Positions 10,795-20,398 of a DNA stretch of 64,000 nucleotides are shown here, in pieces. The stretch is taken from assembly GCF_003953935.1 (NCBI RefSeq), contig NZ_RXLQ01000003.1:186001-250000 (forward strand), in the 5' to 3' direction. The DNA comes from Massilia atriviolacea. Its GTDB lineage: Bacteria; Pseudomonadota; Gammaproteobacteria; Burkholderiales; Burkholderiaceae_D. Numbering within the stretch: position 1 is the stretch's first letter; every line of letters begins with the position of its first letter. Made by a program: the position numbers and the translations under genes. The notes under the pieces are model-generated. The model was not told the DNA's origin, did not search any database, and saw nothing but the letters and a program-made list of their open reading frames with translations.

Positions 10795-11388
10795 CTACAA
10801 AGGGTAGACGTGGGTATGGCCGGTGAGCAGGCGCGCGGCGCGCACCATCCACCAGCCGAGGTGCGCCCATGTCATCAGCCAGGCGCTCGCGAGCAGGGCC
10901 GCCAGGCCGGCCAGCAAGCCTTTCCATGGCAACGCCGGCATGGCGGCGGCCCCGAGCCGGATGCTGCCGAGGCTGACCGCCGCGCCCAGCAGGCAGCCGG
11001 CCAGCGCTTCGGCCACGCTGTGCTGGTCGTCGGCCACCAGCAGCGCGCCGGTCAGTACGCCAATGCCGAGGCCGAGCCGCAGCGCCCGGCCTTGCCAGCG
11101 GCCGGCGCGGCCATGCGCGAGCATCCAGAACAGCATCGGGAACACCGCGCTGGCGCCGGCCGCATGGCCGCTGAGCGCCTTGTAGCCGAGCAGCGGCACG
11201 CCGCCGCCCCAGCCCAGATAGACGATCTTGCTGACGCCCACCAGGCCCAGCCCGCCCGCCAGCAGCACGCCCCAGCACAGCGCCATGCGCCAGGCGCGCG
11301 CGGCCAGCAGCCAGGCCAGCAGGGCGGCGCCGAGCGGCATCGTCAGGCGCGGGTCGCCCAGGTGCAGGAGGAAGCTGAGCTCGTCCAT
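10795..11388 (-). CDS. PAP2-superfamily phosphatase
   Basis: 197 residues from ATG 11388, 10 bp after the phosphoglycosyl transferase gene. Five to six membrane segments. Phosphatase motifs are ALSGHAAGAS (domain 2, PSGH-like) and DDQHSVAEALAG (domain 3, with the catalytic His). The first KxxxxxxRP motif is not obvious. Next to an undecaprenyl-phosphate sugar transferase, the natural substrate would be undecaprenyl pyrophosphate released by polymerisation, but this is inferred from context. Confidence 0.8.
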   Translation of the reverse strand: MDELSFLLHLGDPRLTMPLGAALLAWLLAARAWRMALCWGVLLAGGLGLVGVSKIVYLGWGGGVPLLGYKALSGHAAGASAVFPMLFWMLAHGRAGRWQGRALRLGLGIGVLTGALLVADDQHSVAEALAGCLLGAAVSLGSIRLGAAAMPALPWKGLLAGLAALLASAWLMTWAHLGWWMVRAARLLTGHTHVYPL

Positions 11389-11398
11389 GGCCGCCTCG

Positions 11399-11989
11399 CT
11401 AGCGCGCCAGCGCCGCAAGGGTGCTGCAGATGATGCGCAGGTCGGTCCAGAAGCCGCGCTCGCGCACATAGCGCACGTTGTACGCCAGCTTGGCGGGAAG
11501 GATGGTGTCCAGATAGGTCCGTTCCGGGTCGGCGCTGCGTCCGAGGATGGCATTCTCGTCCTTGTAGCAGATCGACGCCCAGTCCGTCATGCCGGGGGAT
11601 ACCGACAGCACGATGGCGCGCACCTCCGCTGGATAGCAGGCGACATAACGCGGCACTTCCGGACGCGGTCCGACCAGGCTCATGCTGCCGAGGACGACGT
11701 TGACCAGCTGCGGCAATTCGTCGAGCTTATAGTGGCGCAAGAACGTGCCGACCCGGGTGATGCGGGCATCGGTGCCGACCGTGAGCTGGGCGCCGTCGCC
11801 ATGATCGGCGCGCATGGTGCGGAACTTGATGATGTCGAACGGCACGCCATAACGTCCGATGCGCCGCTGGCGGAACCAAACCGGCCCTGGCGAGTCCAAT
11901 CGAATGCAGGCTGCGATGAGGGCGAACAGCGGGGCCAGCACCAGCAGGCCGGCCAGCGCCGCCGCGAGGTCGAACAGGCGCTTGCTCAT
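11399..11989 (-). CDS. Monotopic phosphoglycosyl transferase (PglC/WcaJ-catalytic-domain type), EPS initiation
   Basis: 196 residues, the size of PglC rather than of long WcaJ-type enzymes. One N-terminal hydrophobic helix ([20 protein letters not shown]) is followed by [21 protein letters not shown], catalytic Asp-Glu in [14 protein letters not shown], then [14 protein letters not shown] and PGMTDWASI. Transfers a sugar-1-phosphate from a UDP-sugar to undecaprenyl phosphate to start the repeat unit. Its start ATG overlaps the TGA of the upstream aminotransferase (ATGA), so the two are translationally coupled. That hints that the sugar transferred is an aminotransferase product. Confidence 0.92.
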   Translation of the reverse strand: MSKRLFDLAAALAGLLVLAPLFALIAACIRLDSPGPVWFRQRRIGRYGVPFDIIKFRTMRADHGDGAQLTVGTDARITRVGTFLRHYKLDELPQLVNVVLGSMSLVGPRPEVPRYVACYPAEVRAIVLSVSPGMTDWASICYKDENAILGRSADPERTYLDTILPAKLAYNVRYVRERGFWTDLRIICSTLAALAR

Positions 11990-13182
11990 GTCAGCAACTC
12001 GCGCAGGTTGCCGGTGACGCGCTGCAGGTCGGCATCGCTCATGCGGGTGTACAGGGGCAAGGACAGCATGCGGGCATAGCTGGCTTCGGCGACCGGAAAT
12101 TGTTCCGGCACCAGGCGGCAGCTGTCGCGCCAGAAGGGATGGCGGTGCAGCGGGATGAAGTGCACGCTGGTGCCGATGCCGCGCTCGGACAGGCGCGCGA
12201 TCAGTTCGTCCCGGCCCAGCCTGGCGCCCGCTTGCAGCCGCACCACGTACAGGTGCCAGGCATGGCTGCTGCCGTTTCCGGGTGCGGGCGGCAGGCGCAG
12301 CGGCAAGCCGTGCAGGCCGCGCTTGTAGGCTTGCGCCAGTTGCTCGCGGCGCAGTCGAAAGCGGTCGATCTTGCGCAACTGCTCGATGCCGATGGCGGAG
12401 GCGAGGTCGGTCAGGTTGTACTTGAAGCCGGCCGCCACCACGTCGTAGAACCAGGCCGGGGTGCGCGAGGTATAGCGGTCGAAGGCGTCCTGGCTGATGC
12501 CGTGGATGCGCATCAGGCGCACGCGGGCCGCCACGCCGGGGTCGCGCGTGACCACCATGCCGCCTTCGCCGGTGGTCATGGTCTTGTTGGCGTAGAAGCT
12601 GAACACCGTGGCGTCGCTGGCCAGGGTGCCGACCAGGCGGCCCTTGTACAGGGTCGGGAAGGCGTGCGCGGCATCTTCGACGACCTTGAGCCGGTAAGCG
12701 GCGGCCAGGGCCAGCACGCCATCCATGTCGCAGGCCAGGCCCGCGTAGTGGACGGGAATGATGGCGCGGGTGCGCGGGCCGATGGCGGCCTCCACCGCTG
12801 CCAGGGACAGGTTCAGGGTATCCGGGTCGGCGTCGACCAGGACCGGGTGCGCGCCCAGGTAGCGCACCACTTCGGCCGTGGCGGTGAAGGTCATGGTGGG
12901 CACGATGACTTCGTCGCCGGGGCCGATGCCGAGCGCTTCGAGGGCCAGGTGCAGGCCGGCCGTGGCGGAGTTGACGGAAATGGCATCCACGCCGCCGCCG
13001 AGGTAGGTGGCGAAGGCATGTTCGAACTGGCGCGTGCGCGGTCCGGTGGTGACCCAGCCGGAGCGCAGGCAGTCGACCACGGCGGCAATTTCTTCATCGC
13101 CGATGTCGGGCAGGGCAAACGGCAGGAAGGGAGGTGGCGCGGGCGGGGCCGCGCTTGGGGCAGGTGGCAGGTCGTCAGGCAT
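11986..13182 (-). CDS. DegT/DnrJ/EryC1/StrS family aminotransferase
   Basis: 398 residues from ATG 13182 with GGAG nine bases upstream. PLP-enzyme landmarks: [13 protein letters not shown] near the N-terminus, [11 protein letters not shown] (Asp binding the PLP pyridine), [14 protein letters not shown] with the Schiff-base Lys, and HLYVVRL and [12 protein letters not shown] near the C-terminus. Probably aminates a UDP-4-keto-6-deoxy sugar made by the WbpM-like dehydratase, by analogy with PglE and relatives. The order aminotransferase then PglC-sized transferase supports this, but the substrate is inferred. Confidence 0.9.
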   Translation of the reverse strand: MPDDLPPAPSAAPPAPPPFLPFALPDIGDEEIAAVVDCLRSGWVTTGPRTRQFEHAFATYLGGGVDAISVNSATAGLHLALEALGIGPGDEVIVPTMTFTATAEVVRYLGAHPVLVDADPDTLNLSLAAVEAAIGPRTRAIIPVHYAGLACDMDGVLALAAAYRLKVVEDAAHAFPTLYKGRLVGTLASDATVFSFYANKTMTTGEGGMVVTRDPGVAARVRLMRIHGISQDAFDRYTSRTPAWFYDVVAAGFKYNLTDLASAIGIEQLRKIDRFRLRREQLAQAYKRGLHGLPLRLPPAPGNGSSHAWHLYVVRLQAGARLGRDELIARLSERGIGTSVHFIPLHRHPFWRDSCRLVPEQFPVAEASYARMLSLPLYTRMSDADLQRVTGNLRELLT

Positions 13183-13295
13183 GATCGGTGCTCCGTAAGT
13201 GTGGTGGTCCGGTGCGGCTCTGCCGCGCCCGGTCCGTTTGTCTGTCGATGCGCCTGTCCAGCGGCATGGCGCTTGCCGGAATCGGACGCTGTTCA

Positions 13296-14525
13296 TCATG
13301 CGCACGCCTGCAGGAAGCGCCGGGCCAGCACCGGGTAGCTCAGCGCGGCCATGGCGTAGGCGCGGCCGCGTTCGCCGGCGGCATCGCGCTCCTGCCGCTC
13401 GAGGGTGAACAGGGCCAGCAGGCCGCGCGCCACCGCGGCCGGGTCCTGCGGCGCCACGGTCAGGCCGCAGCGGGCGTCGGCGACCGGGTCGTTGCCGGCC
13501 TCGACCGAATGCAGGATGGGCCGGCCGGCCATCATGTAGTCGATCAGTTTGTTGGGGGCGATGCCGTAGCGGTACAGGCGCCGGCGCTGCCAGCCGATGT
13601 AGGCCACGTCGAAGCTGGCCAGCAGGGCCGGCACCTGTTGCTTGGGCACCGGGTCGAGAAAATGCACGTTGCGCAGGCCCCGTTCCAGGGCCAGCCGGAC
13701 CAGGCGCGGCTTGTCCGGGCCGCTGCCGGCCAGCACGAAGGCGATGCGCTTGTCGGCCATCAGGCCGGCGGCGTCGAGCAGGGTGTCGAGGGCGTTCGCG
13801 AGGCCATGGGTACCGGCGTAGCCGACGATGAACTTGCCGTCGGCGCGCAGCGCGGCCAGTTGCGCGCCGGCGGCGCCGGCCAGCGCGGGCGGCGCGGCCA
13901 GCCATTCGTCCGGGTCGGCGCCGTTGGGCACGATGTGCAGCTTATGCGGCGCCATGCCGTGCGCTTCGAGGTGGTCGCGCACCTTGGGCAGGATCGAGAC
14001 GATGGCGCAGGCGTGGCGGCAAGCATAGTTTTCGGCCGCCTGCAGCAGCAGAATAAAGGGATGCCGGCGCGAATAGCCGCCCAGCTCGATCGGCGAGAGC
14101 GGCCACAGGTCGTGCAGTTCGAACAGCAGGCGCGCGCCGGCGCAGCGGGCGATGCGCTGCGCCGGCCAGATGTCGAGCGGGTAGGTGCTCGATGCGATGA
14201 CGACGTCGGGTGCGAATTCGGCGGCGAGCCGGCGCGCGTGCAGGTACAGCCGGGCCACGAAAGCGAGCATATTAGCCACGCGCGCGGCGCCGTTGCCCCG
14301 GTAGGCCGGCGTGGCGATCCAGCGGTACTCGACGCCGTCGATGGTTTCGTCGAGCCGGCTGCGGCCCTGCAGTTGCGGCGCCTGGGCCCGGATGTGCGAT
14401 TGCGAGGAGGCGACGATGCGCACCCGGTGCCCGAGCCGCACCCATTCGCGTGCCAGGTAGAAGGGGCGGTATTCCATGCCGTGCCGCAGCGATCCGGCGT
14501 AGTGGTTGATGAGGAGGATGTTCAT
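13296..14525 (-). CDS. Glycosyltransferase family 4 (WbuB/WcaI-like)
   Basis: 409 residues with a clear GGAGAA ribosome site. N-terminal acceptor domain begins [20 protein letters not shown] with [11 protein letters not shown]. The donor domain has [30 protein letters not shown] and the terminal [15 protein letters not shown] region, where GT4 enzymes carry their EX7E-type motif. WbuB-like members transfer N-acetylated amino sugars (for example L-FucNAc). Separated by 113 bp from the downstream aminotransferase gene. Confidence 0.9.
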   Translation of the reverse strand: MNILLINHYAGSLRHGMEYRPFYLAREWVRLGHRVRIVASSQSHIRAQAPQLQGRSRLDETIDGVEYRWIATPAYRGNGAARVANMLAFVARLYLHARRLAAEFAPDVVIASSTYPLDIWPAQRIARCAGARLLFELHDLWPLSPIELGGYSRRHPFILLLQAAENYACRHACAIVSILPKVRDHLEAHGMAPHKLHIVPNGADPDEWLAAPPALAGAAGAQLAALRADGKFIVGYAGTHGLANALDTLLDAAGLMADKRIAFVLAGSGPDKPRLVRLALERGLRNVHFLDPVPKQQVPALLASFDVAYIGWQRRRLYRYGIAPNKLIDYMMAGRPILHSVEAGNDPVADARCGLTVAPQDPAAVARGLLALFTLERQERDAAGERGRAYAMAALSYPVLARRFLQACA

Positions 14526-14538
14526 GGTCGGTTCTCCC

Positions 14539-14733
14539 TCAGATGTGGCGCGTGCGCCATGCCGGTTCCTCGGCCAGGTCGCGCAGTGCGCGCAAGCTGG
14601 CGCCGGCCACGATGTCCTGGTCGACCGGCGTGCCCGGTTCGCCGCCGGCGGCCTCGCGCGGCGCGGAGCCGTACGCGGGCTGGCGCGAGGGCATGCGGCG
14701 ATCGCTGTGGAAGCGTGGCGGCGGCGTGTTCAT
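14539..14733 (-). CDS. Small hypothetical protein, 64 residues, coupled to the GNAT-like gene
   Basis: ATG at 14733 overlaps the upstream stop (ATGA at 14733-14730) and the ORF ends 13 bp before the next glycosyltransferase. No signal peptide or membrane segment; it is rich in Arg, Pro and Ala (MNTPPPRFHSDRRMPSRQ). I do not recognise a family. The exact coupling and the lack of any other ORF in the gap favour translation, but it could be a degraded remnant. Confidence 0.45.
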   Translation of the reverse strand: MNTPPPRFHSDRRMPSRQPAYGSAPREAAGGEPGTPVDQDIVAGASLRALRDLAEEPAWRTRHI

Positions 14734-15434
14734 CGGAGGTGGTAGCGCGCGCGGTAAGGCGTGAAGCCGAGCATGGCCTTGAACTGGCGCAGCCCGGGCA
14801 AGGCGCCGAACCAGGTGTCGTACATCAGATAGCGCGACAGGCCCTGGTCGACCAGGGCGGCGCTGATGTCGCCGACCAGCAAGTGCATGATGCCGTCGTT
14901 GTTGCGATAGCCCATCAGTTGCTCGAAGGCGTGAAAATTGCCGTAGCGGCCGACGTTGGCATAGGCGACCAGCTGGTCGTCCTGGTCGAGCACGCCGTAG
15001 TAAGTAAAGTTGACCAGCTTGTCGAAGCATTGCTGCTTTTCCAGGTATTTCTGGTCCATGGGGCGGCCCTGGCGCGCCGCGACCGAGGTATTGATGGCGA
15101 AAATGGCGTCGACGTAATCGTTGCGCTCGATCTCGGCCAGCCGGTAGCCGCGCGCGCGCGCCCGCTTGATGTGATGCGCGCCCCAGTTGCGGCCCTTGAT
15201 GCTGTCGAGGTAGTCGTGGCCGTTGCGAAAGCGCCCCAGGTCGACCAGGGCCGCGCCCCAGGTTTTGTGGCGGATGATCTTGTAGACCGGATGGCGCTTG
15301 GTGTAGTAGCGGTAGGTCGAACGCACATTGGCGGGTGCAATGGCCTGGTCGAAGACCAGGTGCGCGACCGGCAGCCGCAGCAATTGCTTGACGGTGGCAA
15401 GGTGGTCCGACAGGGTGGCGAGTAGGGTAGTCAT
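14730..15434 (-). CDS. GNAT-fold acyltransferase-like protein of the EPS locus
   Basis: 234 residues, soluble. The C-terminal half (VLDQDDQLVAYANVGRYGN, GLSRYLMYDTWFGA, LRQFKAMLGFTPYRARYHL) resembles the GNAT/FemAB-like fold, with a late Gly-Phe strand-helix ending. The classic acetyl-CoA pyrophosphate loop is not evident, so I am unsure it is catalytically typical. It could N-acylate the amino sugar made by the DegT enzyme. A 257-bp gap separates it from the upstream glycosyltransferase (gene-free stretch 15435-15691, no clear promoter seen), so a separate transcript is possible. Confidence 0.6.
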   Translation of the reverse strand: MTTLLATLSDHLATVKQLLRLPVAHLVFDQAIAPANVRSTYRYYTKRHPVYKIIRHKTWGAALVDLGRFRNGHDYLDSIKGRNWGAHHIKRARARGYRLAEIERNDYVDAIFAINTSVAARQGRPMDQKYLEKQQCFDKLVNFTYYGVLDQDDQLVAYANVGRYGNFHAFEQLMGYRNNDGIMHLLVGDISAALVDQGLSRYLMYDTWFGALPGLRQFKAMLGFTPYRARYHLR

Positions 15435-15691
15435 TGCTGTTCATCGCGGCGGGAAGCGCCTTTTCTTGTGGGTCGGGATGCATAGGTCGAAACGTGTTGA
15501 TCGACATGGACGCGAACCGCGGTGCTGCTGGCACGGCGCGCCCGATAATCGTTCCGGCTTGTCGTACTGTAGCCAGACGAAGCGGCGGGGTATTTGAAGT
15601 GGCGTAAATCGAACCGGCCTCGTCGCGTCTGTTTGTGATCGCTCAGGGCGCCGCCGCTTATTCATGTCGGCCAGGACACGCATGCGCGGCC

Positions 15692-16828
15692 TCATGCGCC
15701 GGCATGGCGCATCGCGCCGATGGAAGCGTGCAACTCGCGATACAGCCCCACCAGCTTGTCGGACTCGGTCGGCCAGTTAAATCGTTCCATGACGGCGCGC
15801 CTTCCATTGCGTCCCATGCGCCGGGCGATCTGCGGATGGCGCACGAAGTAATCGATGGCGGCGGCAATCGCGGCCGGATCGCGCGGGTCGACGCACACGC
15901 CGCATTGGTGGGCTTGAACGATCGCGCGCCACCTCGGAAAATCGGAGGCGATCACGGGAATGCCGGCCGCCATGTATTCGAACATCTTGACCGGGAGGGC
16001 CGCCAGGTAATTCGGTTCGGGATGCAGTGTCACCAGGCCGGCCAGGGCGTGCGCCATCACTGCGCGCACGCCGTCGCGGTCCAGGTGGCCGGGGCGGTTC
16101 AGGCGCTGCCAGCCGGGCAGGGCGCTCAGGGAGTTTTCGAGCTTCACATCCGAAAACCGCCCGGCCAGTGTGATGCGCGCGGGCGTTTGCAGCAGGTGCG
16201 CGGCGGCGACCAGCTCGCCGATGCCGCGCAGCGCCGACAGGCCGCCGACGTAACAGACTTCCTGCCGCCTGTCGCTCCAGGGCGCCTCGGCATCGAATTC
16301 GCCCGGCACCGGATAGTTGTTGACGTCGATGGTATTCGGATTGATCAACAGGAATTTGTCGCGAATCGAGGGCGTAGCGGCGACGACGGCGTCGAACTGG
16401 CGGCAGGCATAGCGCTCGTAGGCCGCGCAGGCGCGCGAGAGCAGGCGGCGCGCTACCGGCGCCAGGTAGGGCTTGCTGAACAATTGCAGCGGCAAGTCTT
16501 CGTGCGCGTCGAAAATGACGGTCTTGCCGAGGCGCTTGAGGGCCAGCCCGGCGGGCATCAGTTCCGGATCGTGCAGGTGGTAGACGTCGGCGTCGAGCTG
16601 GCGCGCGCGCCGCAGCACACGGCGGGTACCGACCAGCATCCGCGCCAGCCGGCCCCGGGCGTACCCGACGTCGCTGATGTGCACGCCGCTGTCGCGCTCG
16701 TCCCCGAGCCCGTCGGCCACGACCAGGGTGACCCTATGTCCCTGCTGCGCCAGCGCCCGGCATTGCTTGACGAAGATGCGGGTGTCGCGGCGCGGATGGG
16801 CCGATGTCAGATGTGCGATGGTGAGCAT
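15692..16828 (-). CDS. Glycosyltransferase family 4
   Basis: 378 residues. N-terminus MLTIAHLTSAHPRRDTRIFVK and DVYHLHDPELMPAGL are typical of GT4 enzymes. Donor-site motifs are VCYVGGLSALRGIGELV and the E-x7-E stretch in LPVKMFEYMAAGIPVIASD. Adds one sugar to the lipid-linked repeat unit on the cytoplasmic face. Its start lies inside the 3' end of the polymerase gene, which reads 95 bp into it in another frame. Confidence 0.92.
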   Translation of the reverse strand: MLTIAHLTSAHPRRDTRIFVKQCRALAQQGHRVTLVVADGLGDERDSGVHISDVGYARGRLARMLVGTRRVLRRARQLDADVYHLHDPELMPAGLALKRLGKTVIFDAHEDLPLQLFSKPYLAPVARRLLSRACAAYERYACRQFDAVVAATPSIRDKFLLINPNTIDVNNYPVPGEFDAEAPWSDRRQEVCYVGGLSALRGIGELVAAAHLLQTPARITLAGRFSDVKLENSLSALPGWQRLNRPGHLDRDGVRAVMAHALAGLVTLHPEPNYLAALPVKMFEYMAAGIPVIASDFPRWRAIVQAHQCGVCVDPRDPAAIAAAIDYFVRHPQIARRMGRNGRRAVMERFNWPTESDKLVGLYRELHASIGAMRHAGA

Positions 16829-17999
16829 GTGTCATTCCATAGCGGTAGGTGGAAAAGGCCGCCATGGTGGCGCCGATGAGCATGTCGGTAAAATAATGCG
16901 AGGTCGCCAGCAGCAGCACGGTGATGCAGCACAGCGAAAACGCCAGGATGAAGTCGCCCGAACGCGCGCGCGCAAAGTAGCCTTTGAAGAACAGGGGAAT
17001 GGCCGGCACGATCAGGATGCCGAGCACGAACAGGAAGCCGAATGCCCCGGTATCGACCCAGGCCGACAGCACATTGTGCGAATACAGGCCCGGCGAGTAG
17101 CTGGCGTAATCGCCAAAAAACGGAAACTGCGCGATCGCATTGAGGGCGTAGGCAGTCAGGTGCTGGCGCTTGTTGGCCGAGGTCGAGTGGGACAGGTCCA
17201 GCAGTTCGAGTATGCGGTTGCTGGGCAGGATGGACAGGATCTGTTCCAGGTGCGAATACAGCATCAGCCACAGGAACAGGAAGATGCTGGTCATCAGCAG
17301 TTTTTGCCGGGTGTAATACAGCTCGATGATGGGAATCATGAACAGCAGGGCGGCGAATTCGCTGCGCGCGGTATTGACGAACAGCGTGGAGGCGGCCAGG
17401 CAATACAGCAGCAGGCGCAGGCGCACGGTGCGCGTGTAGGCGATCGCCGCCGCGAAGGTAAACAGATACGAGCGCGAAAATCCCTGGTACGACGCCAGGC
17501 TTTCGGGATTCATGGCGGTGCCCAGGGGTGCCAGGTAAAAGGCGCCGTCGACCGCATACGCAAACACGATGGCCGACATGGCCAGCAGGCTGCCCAGCGC
17601 CATCAGGCGGAAGCGCCGCGCGTCGAGCTCGCTCATGCGGAATGCGATGAACACATTCAGCATGAAAATGATTCCAAGCAGATGATTGTTGACGATCACG
17701 ATGTTGGCGCCGGCCACGGCATTGACGCCGACGATCAGCGCAAAATAGGCCAGGTAGCCGAAAAACGCGACGTCGCTCTTGCCCAGGTAGTCGCGGTCTT
17801 GCCGGACCTTGCCCGCGTAGCAGAACAGCAGCAGCGGCAGCAGGAGCAGCGACACCGGCGCGAAATACCCGCCCAGCACGGCCGGGATCTTTCCCAGGCC
17901 GAGGGCGGTGTGATAGAAGAAGAAGCCGGGGAACAGGGCGAAAAAGCCGAGCATGCCGACCCATTGCTCGCGTCCGCCGGACCGTGCGAGCGGGCTCAT
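16734..17999 (-). CDS. Polysaccharide polymerase / O-antigen ligase-like (Wzy candidate)
   Basis: 421 residues with about ten to twelve membrane segments and a longer loop near FSRSYLF...SHSTSANKRQHLTAYALN, the position of the large periplasmic loop in Wzy proteins. SHNVLSAWVDTG is the family's conserved late segment (HN...D.G). Wzy-type enzymes are poorly conserved, so the call rests on topology plus context between flippase and glycosyltransferase. The last 31 residues overlap the next gene and look like out-of-frame sequence, so the functional end may be earlier. Start ATG overlaps the flippase stop (ATGA). Confidence 0.78.
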   Translation of the reverse strand: MSPLARSGGREQWVGMLGFFALFPGFFFYHTALGLGKIPAVLGGYFAPVSLLLLPLLLFCYAGKVRQDRDYLGKSDVAFFGYLAYFALIVGVNAVAGANIVIVNNHLLGIIFMLNVFIAFRMSELDARRFRLMALGSLLAMSAIVFAYAVDGAFYLAPLGTAMNPESLASYQGFSRSYLFTFAAAIAYTRTVRLRLLLYCLAASTLFVNTARSEFAALLFMIPIIELYYTRQKLLMTSIFLFLWLMLYSHLEQILSILPSNRILELLDLSHSTSANKRQHLTAYALNAIAQFPFFGDYASYSPGLYSHNVLSAWVDTGAFGFLFVLGILIVPAIPLFFKGYFARARSGDFILAFSLCCITVLLLATSHYFTDMLIGATMAAFSTYRYGMTHAHHRTSDIGPSAPRHPHLRQAMPGAGAAGT

Positions 18000-19258
18000 G
18001 CTGCCACCATGCGGTTCTGCGCGCACTGGTAGGACATGCGCAGGTAGACCAGATACAGCAGGGAGTAGCCGGTCGCATACCAGAGCACGCTCTGGCGCAG
18101 GGTGCCGGGCGCCAGGAACACCGCCAGGGTCATCGCGAACAGCGCCACCTGCCATACCAGGTCGATTTTCTGCTTGCCGGCGACGAAGAACACATAGCTG
18201 AGCGGGCTGGCGATGAAGTTCAGGAAGTACAGCGGCGCCAGCAGTTGCGCCAGCTCGCCGGCGGGGCGCCAGTGTTCGCCGAAGGCGAAGGCGAACAGGT
18301 GCGGCGAAAACAGCAGCAGCACCAGCGACGGCCCGATCCCGAGCAGCACCAGCGCCTTGAAGGTGGTGCGGTAGGCATCGCGGCAATTGCCCTGGGTCTG
18401 GAAATCGTGCACCGACTGGCGCTTGAACACTTCCAGCACCGACGCGGCCAGCAGCGCAATGGGCGCGCCCAGCACGCGCTGGGTCAGGGCGAACAGGCCG
18501 GCGGCCAGGGCGCCGTGGCGCGCCCCGATCAGCAGCAGCGGCAACTGGCCGACCATCACATTGAGCAGGTTCGAGGGCAGCGAGAAGCGCCAGAACTTGT
18601 CGTGGCGGCGCAGGTAGGCGCGCTGGGCCTGGTCCAGGCGCCAGCCGGGCCATGCCTGCGGCGGGGCCAGCAGCACGATGGCGGCCAGCAGGCCGAGCGC
18701 CAGCCCGGCCAGTTGCCCGGCGATCAGGGCGACGCCGCCCATGCCCAGCGCCAGCAAGCCCACTTGCGCGGCGGCGATGCTGCCAGCGCTCCAGACGCGC
18801 GCCCGCGCCGCCTTGCCGAAGGCGTTGTGCGAGGTGGCGTAGGCCAGGATGGTCTGCATGTAGGCGGTCATCCAGGTGGCCAGGCCGAGCGTCAGCAGCG
18901 CCGGCCACGACAGTTGCGCGGCGAACGGCAGGCCGGACAGGCGCGCGCCCGCCGCGCCCGCCGTCATCAGCAGGGCGGTGAGGGTGGCGCTCCAGGCCAC
19001 CACCGAAAAACAGGTGCGCTGGGCGGCGCGCTCGTGGTCGAGGATGATGGCCGCTTCCAGGCGCAGGGTGGCGCCGATGGCGGCCACCGCCACCAGGCCC
19101 AGCCAGACGCTGAAGGCGCCCACGTCGGCCGGCGTGCACAGGCGCGTGATGAGCGGCGCCGCCAGCAGCGGCAGGGCCTGGGCCCCGAGCGCGCCGCCGA
19201 GCACGGTCATCACGTTGCGCCAGTAGGCCGGTAGCCGCGCCGTCATGCCGGTGCTCAT
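17996..19258 (-). CDS. Repeat-unit flippase (Wzx-type, MOP/polysaccharide biosynthesis family)
   Basis: 420 residues from ATG 19258. About twelve membrane segments. N-terminal LGGALGAQALPLLAAPLITRLCTPADVGAFS, written as two blocks around the LLAAPL turn, matches the family's opening helices. FSLPSNLLNVMVGQLPLLLIG begins the second half-repeat. Moves the undecaprenyl-linked repeat unit across the inner membrane for polymerisation. Start overlaps the stop of the upstream aminotransferase by one base (TGATG on the coding strand). Confidence 0.88.
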   Translation of the reverse strand: MSTGMTARLPAYWRNVMTVLGGALGAQALPLLAAPLITRLCTPADVGAFSVWLGLVAVAAIGATLRLEAAIILDHERAAQRTCFSVVAWSATLTALLMTAGAAGARLSGLPFAAQLSWPALLTLGLATWMTAYMQTILAYATSHNAFGKAARARVWSAGSIAAAQVGLLALGMGGVALIAGQLAGLALGLLAAIVLLAPPQAWPGWRLDQAQRAYLRRHDKFWRFSLPSNLLNVMVGQLPLLLIGARHGALAAGLFALTQRVLGAPIALLAASVLEVFKRQSVHDFQTQGNCRDAYRTTFKALVLLGIGPSLVLLLFSPHLFAFAFGEHWRPAGELAQLLAPLYFLNFIASPLSYVFFVAGKQKIDLVWQVALFAMTLAVFLAPGTLRQSVLWYATGYSLLYLVYLRMSYQCAQNRMVAA

Positions 19259-20373
19259 CACGGCTGGCTGCACGATGGCGCCGGCGCGCCCGCGGCGTCC
19301 AGCAGCACCGCGCATACCCGGGCGATGCTGGCGTCGTCCAGGTAGGGGCCCATCGGCAGGCTGAGCACCCTGGCGGCCATGGCCTGCGCCACCGGCGCGC
19401 CGGCGGCGTCGCTCCAGCGCGCATAGGCCGGCTGCAGGTGCATCGGCACCGGATAGTGCACGGCGCTGGGGATGGCGGCCGCGTCCAATGCGGCGCGCAC
19501 CCGCTCGCGCTGCTCCACCACCACCGTGTATTGCGCGAACACGCTGCTGCGGTCGCGCCGGCGCGCCACCAGGCCGATTTTGCCGGAGAGCAGGGCGTCG
19601 TAGCTGGCGGCGGCGCGCGCGCGTTGCTGCAATTCCCAGTCGAAATAGTCGAGCTTGGCCAGGACGATGGCGCATTGCAAGGTGTCCATGCGGCCGCCGA
19701 CGCCGATGCGCGTGTGCACGTAGCGGCGCGACTGGCCGTGCACGCGGATGTCGCGCATGGCGCTGGCCAGCTGCGCGTCGCTGGTAAAGATGGCGCCGCC
19801 GTCGCCATAGCAGCCGAGCGGCTTGCTGGGGAAAAAGCTGGTGCAGCCGATGGCCGACAGGTTGCAGCTCTGCTTGCCGCCATAGGTGGCGCCGAAGCTT
19901 TGGGCGGCGTCTTCGATCACGCTCAGGCCATGGCGCCAGGCAATCGCGTTGATGGCTTCCATGTCGGCCGGCTGGCCGTACAGGGACACCGGCATGATCG
20001 CCTTGGTGCGCCCGCTAATCTTCGCTTCGATCAGGGTGGGATCGATATTGCAGGTGGCCGGGTCGATGTCGACAAACACCGGGGTGGCGCCCAGCAGCAC
20101 GATGGCCTCGGCCGTGGCGATGAAGGAAAACGGCGTGGTGATGACTTCGTCGCCGGCGCCGATGCCGAGCGCCATCAACGAAATCAGCAGCGCCTCGGTG
20201 CCGGAGGAAACCGTAATGCAGTGGCGCGCGCCGGTGCGCGCGGCCAGGCGCGCTTCGAGTTCCGCCACTTCCGGTCCCATGATGTACTGGCCGTGCTCGA
20301 GCACGGCCTGGATGCGGGCGTTGATGTTCTCGCGGCCCAGCTGGTATTGCGCTTTGAGGTCGATGAATTTCAT
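19258..20373 (-). CDS. wlbC: UDP-2-acetamido-2-deoxy-3-oxo-glucuronate aminotransferase (WbpE/WlbC homologue)
   Basis: 371 residues, opening MKFIDLKAQYQLGRENINAR as WbpE does. PLP motifs: SSGTEALLISLMALG, VIEDAAQSFGA (PLP-ring Asp), and TSFFPSKPLGCYGDGG, in which the Lys is the Schiff base. Family knowledge: installs the 3-amino group using glutamate, coupled to the WlbA dehydrogenase. Neighbouring wbpA, wlbA and wbpD homologues complete the route to UDP-2,3-diacetamido-2,3-dideoxy-D-glucuronate, so the assignment is strong despite the broad family. Confidence 0.9.
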   Translation of the reverse strand: MKFIDLKAQYQLGRENINARIQAVLEHGQYIMGPEVAELEARLAARTGARHCITVSSGTEALLISLMALGIGAGDEVITTPFSFIATAEAIVLLGATPVFVDIDPATCNIDPTLIEAKISGRTKAIMPVSLYGQPADMEAINAIAWRHGLSVIEDAAQSFGATYGGKQSCNLSAIGCTSFFPSKPLGCYGDGGAIFTSDAQLASAMRDIRVHGQSRRYVHTRIGVGGRMDTLQCAIVLAKLDYFDWELQQRARAAASYDALLSGKIGLVARRRDRSSVFAQYTVVVEQRERVRAALDAAAIPSAVHYPVPMHLQPAYARWSDAAGAPVAQAMAARVLSLPMGPYLDDASIARVCAVLLDAAGAPAPSCSQP

Positions 20374-20398
20374 GATGAGGGGTCCGATCGCTGACAGT

